Positions 13,387 through 14,684 of a stretch of 14,684 bases of DNA are shown here, piece after piece. A program made the position numbers and the translations under genes. How positions within the stretch are numbered: the first letter of the stretch is position 1; each line of letters begins with the position of its first letter. The notes beneath the pieces are model-generated. The model was not told where the DNA came from and searched no databases. It saw only the letters and a list, made by a program, of their open reading frames with translations. Source of the stretch: JBOHCT01 sp050699055 (GTDB lineage: Bacteria > Actinomycetota > Actinomycetes > Streptosporangiales > JBOHCT01); contig JBOHCT010000103.1 in the NCBI GenBank assembly GCA_050699055.1, forward strand, positions 1-14,684, in the 5' to 3' direction.

Positions 13387-13392
13387 ATCGTA
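13387..13392 (-). promoter_or_regulatory. -10-like TACGAT for leaderless tetR mRNA
   Basis: TACGAT ends 6 nt before the ATG on the minus strand; no Shine-Dalgarno sequence is present. The -35 region (about 13410-13415) falls inside the left palindrome, consistent with autorepression. Confidence 0.4.
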
Positions 13393-13407
13393 GCCGGACC
13401 GCACACG

Positions 13408-13428
13408 TGATGGCAGATGCTGACATCA
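13408..13428. promoter_or_regulatory. Operator-like palindrome O1 (TetR-family site)
   Basis: TGATGGCAG-ATG-CTGACATCA is an inverted repeat with 8 of 9 arm positions matching. Its TGACATC half-site recurs in the neighbouring palindrome O2. It overlaps the expected -35 of the tetR gene. Confidence 0.55.
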
Positions 13429-13443
13429 CATGCTAAGCCCCAC

Positions 13444-13462
13444 GATGTCAGTCCGTGACATC
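13444..13462. promoter_or_regulatory. Operator-like palindrome O2 (TetR-family site)
   Basis: GATGTCA-GTCCG-TGACATC is a perfect 7-bp inverted repeat with a 5-nt spacer. It ends 22 nt before the SDR start codon and shares half-sites with O1. Binding here would block SDR transcription or its early elongation. Confidence 0.6.
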
Positions 13463-13484
13463 ATTAAGGGAGAGTGAACACCCG

Positions 13485-14390
13485 ATGCACGTCTTCGTCA
13501 CCGGAGCATCCGGATTCATCGGCCGTGCCGTCGTCGCCGAGCTCATCGCCGCCGGTCACAAGGTAACCGGCCTGGCCCGATCCGAGGAATCGGCGGCCGT
13601 CGTCACCGACCTCGGCGCCGCCGTCCACCACGGCGACCTCGACGACCTCGAGACGATCCGCCAGGCAGCGAAAGCGGCCGACGGCGTGGTCCACCTGGCG
13701 AACAAGCACGACTGGGCCCACCCCGAGGTCTCCAGCCGCGCCGAACGCACCACGGTCCAGGCGATCAGCGAAGCCCTGGCCGGATCGGACCGGCCGTTCG
13801 TATTCGCCTCGGGCACCGCGATCGCCAACCAGCCTGGGATGAGCCGCCCAGCGACCGAGCAGGACCGCGTTCCCGGCGCCGGGCCCGACTCACCGCGCGG
13901 CGGCGCCGAGAACCTCGCGCTGACCTACGTCGAGAGAGGAGTACGCGTCGTCCCCGCCCGCTCCGCCCCAACCGTGCACGGCGAAGGCGACCACGGCTTC
14001 ATAGCCGTCATCGCCCAAGCCGCACGGCGCCGCGGGGCGGTTCCCTACGTCGACGACGGCGCCAACCGCTGGCCGGCGGTGCACCGCTCCGACGCCGCGC
14101 GCCTGGTCCGGCTCGGGCTCGAGAACGCACCCGCCGGGACGAACCTGCACGTCACCGCCGAAGAGGGCGTGGCCTTCCGGCAGATCGCCGAGGCACTCGC
14201 CAGCCGGCTTGGCGTACCAGCCGCCTCGGCGCCGGCCGAGCAGGTCGCCGAGGAAATTCCGTACGTCGGCCGCTTCGTAGGCGCCGACATCCCCGCGACC
14301 AGCACGATCACCCGCGACCTGCTCGGCTGGCGGCCCACCGGCCCCATGCTCCTGGAAGACATCGCCGCTGGCCACTACGACCAACCCTGA
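13485..14390 (+). CDS. NAD(P)-dependent SDR oxidoreductase / epimerase-like
   Basis: The product is a 301-residue extended/atypical short-chain dehydrogenase. The N-terminal Rossmann motif is TGASGFIG (residues 6-13). HHGDLDDLETIRQAAKAADGVVHLA gives the second and third strands, and FVFASGTAIA the fourth. The later part has VVPARSAPTVHGEGDHGFIA and a C-terminal substrate domain ending LGWRPTGPMLLEDI. The usual catalytic YxxxK is not visible; the equivalent position reads PRGGAENLAL, so it may be a non-classical reductase or a binding protein of the NmrA-like type. The ATG at 13485 is preceded by GGGAGAG (13468-13474). It is divergent from tetR with two palindromes between them and lies 49 nt upstream of a second SDR, so it probably heads a TetR-controlled operon. 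Confidence 0.85.
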   Translation: MHVFVTGASGFIGRAVVAELIAAGHKVTGLARSEESAAVVTDLGAAVHHGDLDDLETIRQAAKAADGVVHLANKHDWAHPEVSSRAERTTVQAISEALAGSDRPFVFASGTAIANQPGMSRPATEQDRVPGAGPDSPRGGAENLALTYVERGVRVVPARSAPTVHGEGDHGFIAVIAQAARRRGAVPYVDDGANRWPAVHRSDAARLVRLGLENAPAGTNLHVTAEEGVAFRQIAEALASRLGVPAASAPAEQVAEEIPYVGRFVGADIPATSTITRDLLGWRPTGPMLLEDIAAGHYDQP

Positions 14391-14439
14391 AGCGCACCCA
14401 CTTCGGAGCACATCTTTCGCATCGGAGGACGTCCAAGGC

Positions 14440-14684
14440 ATGGCCACGTACGACGGCACGAGCACCGTGATCACCGGAGCTAGCAGCGGGTTCGGCCTGT
14501 CCACGGCGCGGCTTCTCGTCGAGGGGGGAGCGCGTCCTGATCACCGACCGCGACAAGGCCAGGCCGGATACCGCCCGCGAGCAATTCGGTGCGGGGTTCC
14601 CGAAGGCCGCAAGGTGCCTGCTCTCAACGCCCGGACTCGTTGTGGATCGCCCGATCCGAAAGCGCCGCGGACGATCAGTTGTGC
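14440..14684 (+). pseudogene. Short-chain dehydrogenase (SDR), apparently frameshifted, runs off window
   Basis: The ATG at 14440 has GGAGGA 10 nt upstream and encodes MATYDGTSTVITGASSGFGL, a classical SDR start with the TGxxxGxG cofactor motif, then STARLLVEG. At a run of six Gs (14523-14528) the frame breaks. Removing one G would restore EGERVLITDRDKARPDTARE, exactly what SDRs show next. Past about 14600 even that frame loses resemblance to the family; a weak echo (RPDSLWIARSESAADDQ) appears in another frame, hinting at a second shift. It could be a decaying gene, a phase-variable G tract or sequencing error near a contig end. It follows the first SDR by 49 nt and probably shares its operon. 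Confidence 0.65.

Noticed and set aside
1..14684. tRNA, rRNA or CRISPR arrays
   Set aside because: No cloverleaf with a T-arm GTTCRANNC plus acceptor pairing, no rRNA-like conserved blocks and no regularly spaced direct repeats were seen.

Overview
The window is high-GC DNA (strong G/C bias at third codon positions, GTG starts, CIRCE-controlled monocistronic groEL, streptogrisin-type secreted protease, DUF3263, P450/TetR/SDR genes) and reads as the chromosome of a filamentous or other soil actinobacterium. The order Streptosporangiales or a relative is plausible, but the exact taxon cannot be fixed from the sequence.

Left block (1-2520, minus strand). It opens with the 5' end of groEL behind two CIRCE operators. 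Upstream lies a two-gene operon: a threonine-synthase-like PLP enzyme followed by a MoaD/ThiS-type sulfur-carrier protein ending in Gly-Gly. The operon is headed by an unmistakable SAM-I (S-box) riboswitch. A SAM sensor in front of a threonine synthase plus a sulfur carrier is the most thought-provoking part of the window. It suggests that the PLP enzyme may take part in methionine/homocysteine synthesis, by analogy with CysM/CysO in cysteine synthesis. Inverted repeats that embed the ribosome-binding site suggest translational control.

Middle block (2506-8710). It holds a cation diffusion facilitator, divergent from otsA (trehalose-6-phosphate synthase). Convergent to otsA come otsB (trehalose-6-phosphate phosphatase) and a DUF3263 protein in one minus-strand unit, then a SAM hydroxide adenosyltransferase (DUF62). 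After that come a structured leader with a tiny ORF, a small one-helix membrane protein, and a convergent SpoU-family RNA methyltransferase. otsA and otsB together make trehalose. A 64-bp inverted-repeat element lies between their convergent 3' ends.

Right block (8711-14684). It holds a secreted S1-family pre-pro-protease and a membrane-anchored protein with a Pro/Thr-rich stalk and a discoidin-like domain. These are followed by a cytochrome P450, a second long inverted repeat in a convergent gap, a TetR regulator, a divergent NAD(P)-dependent SDR (two operator-like palindromes between them), and a second SDR that appears frameshifted in a G run and runs off the window.

Two patterns cross the gene list. 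Four genes without a clear Shine-Dalgarno sequence have a TANNNT -10-like hexamer exactly 6 nt before the start codon (leaderless transcripts). In addition, all three convergent gene pairs are separated or flanked by palindromes that could act as bidirectional terminators.
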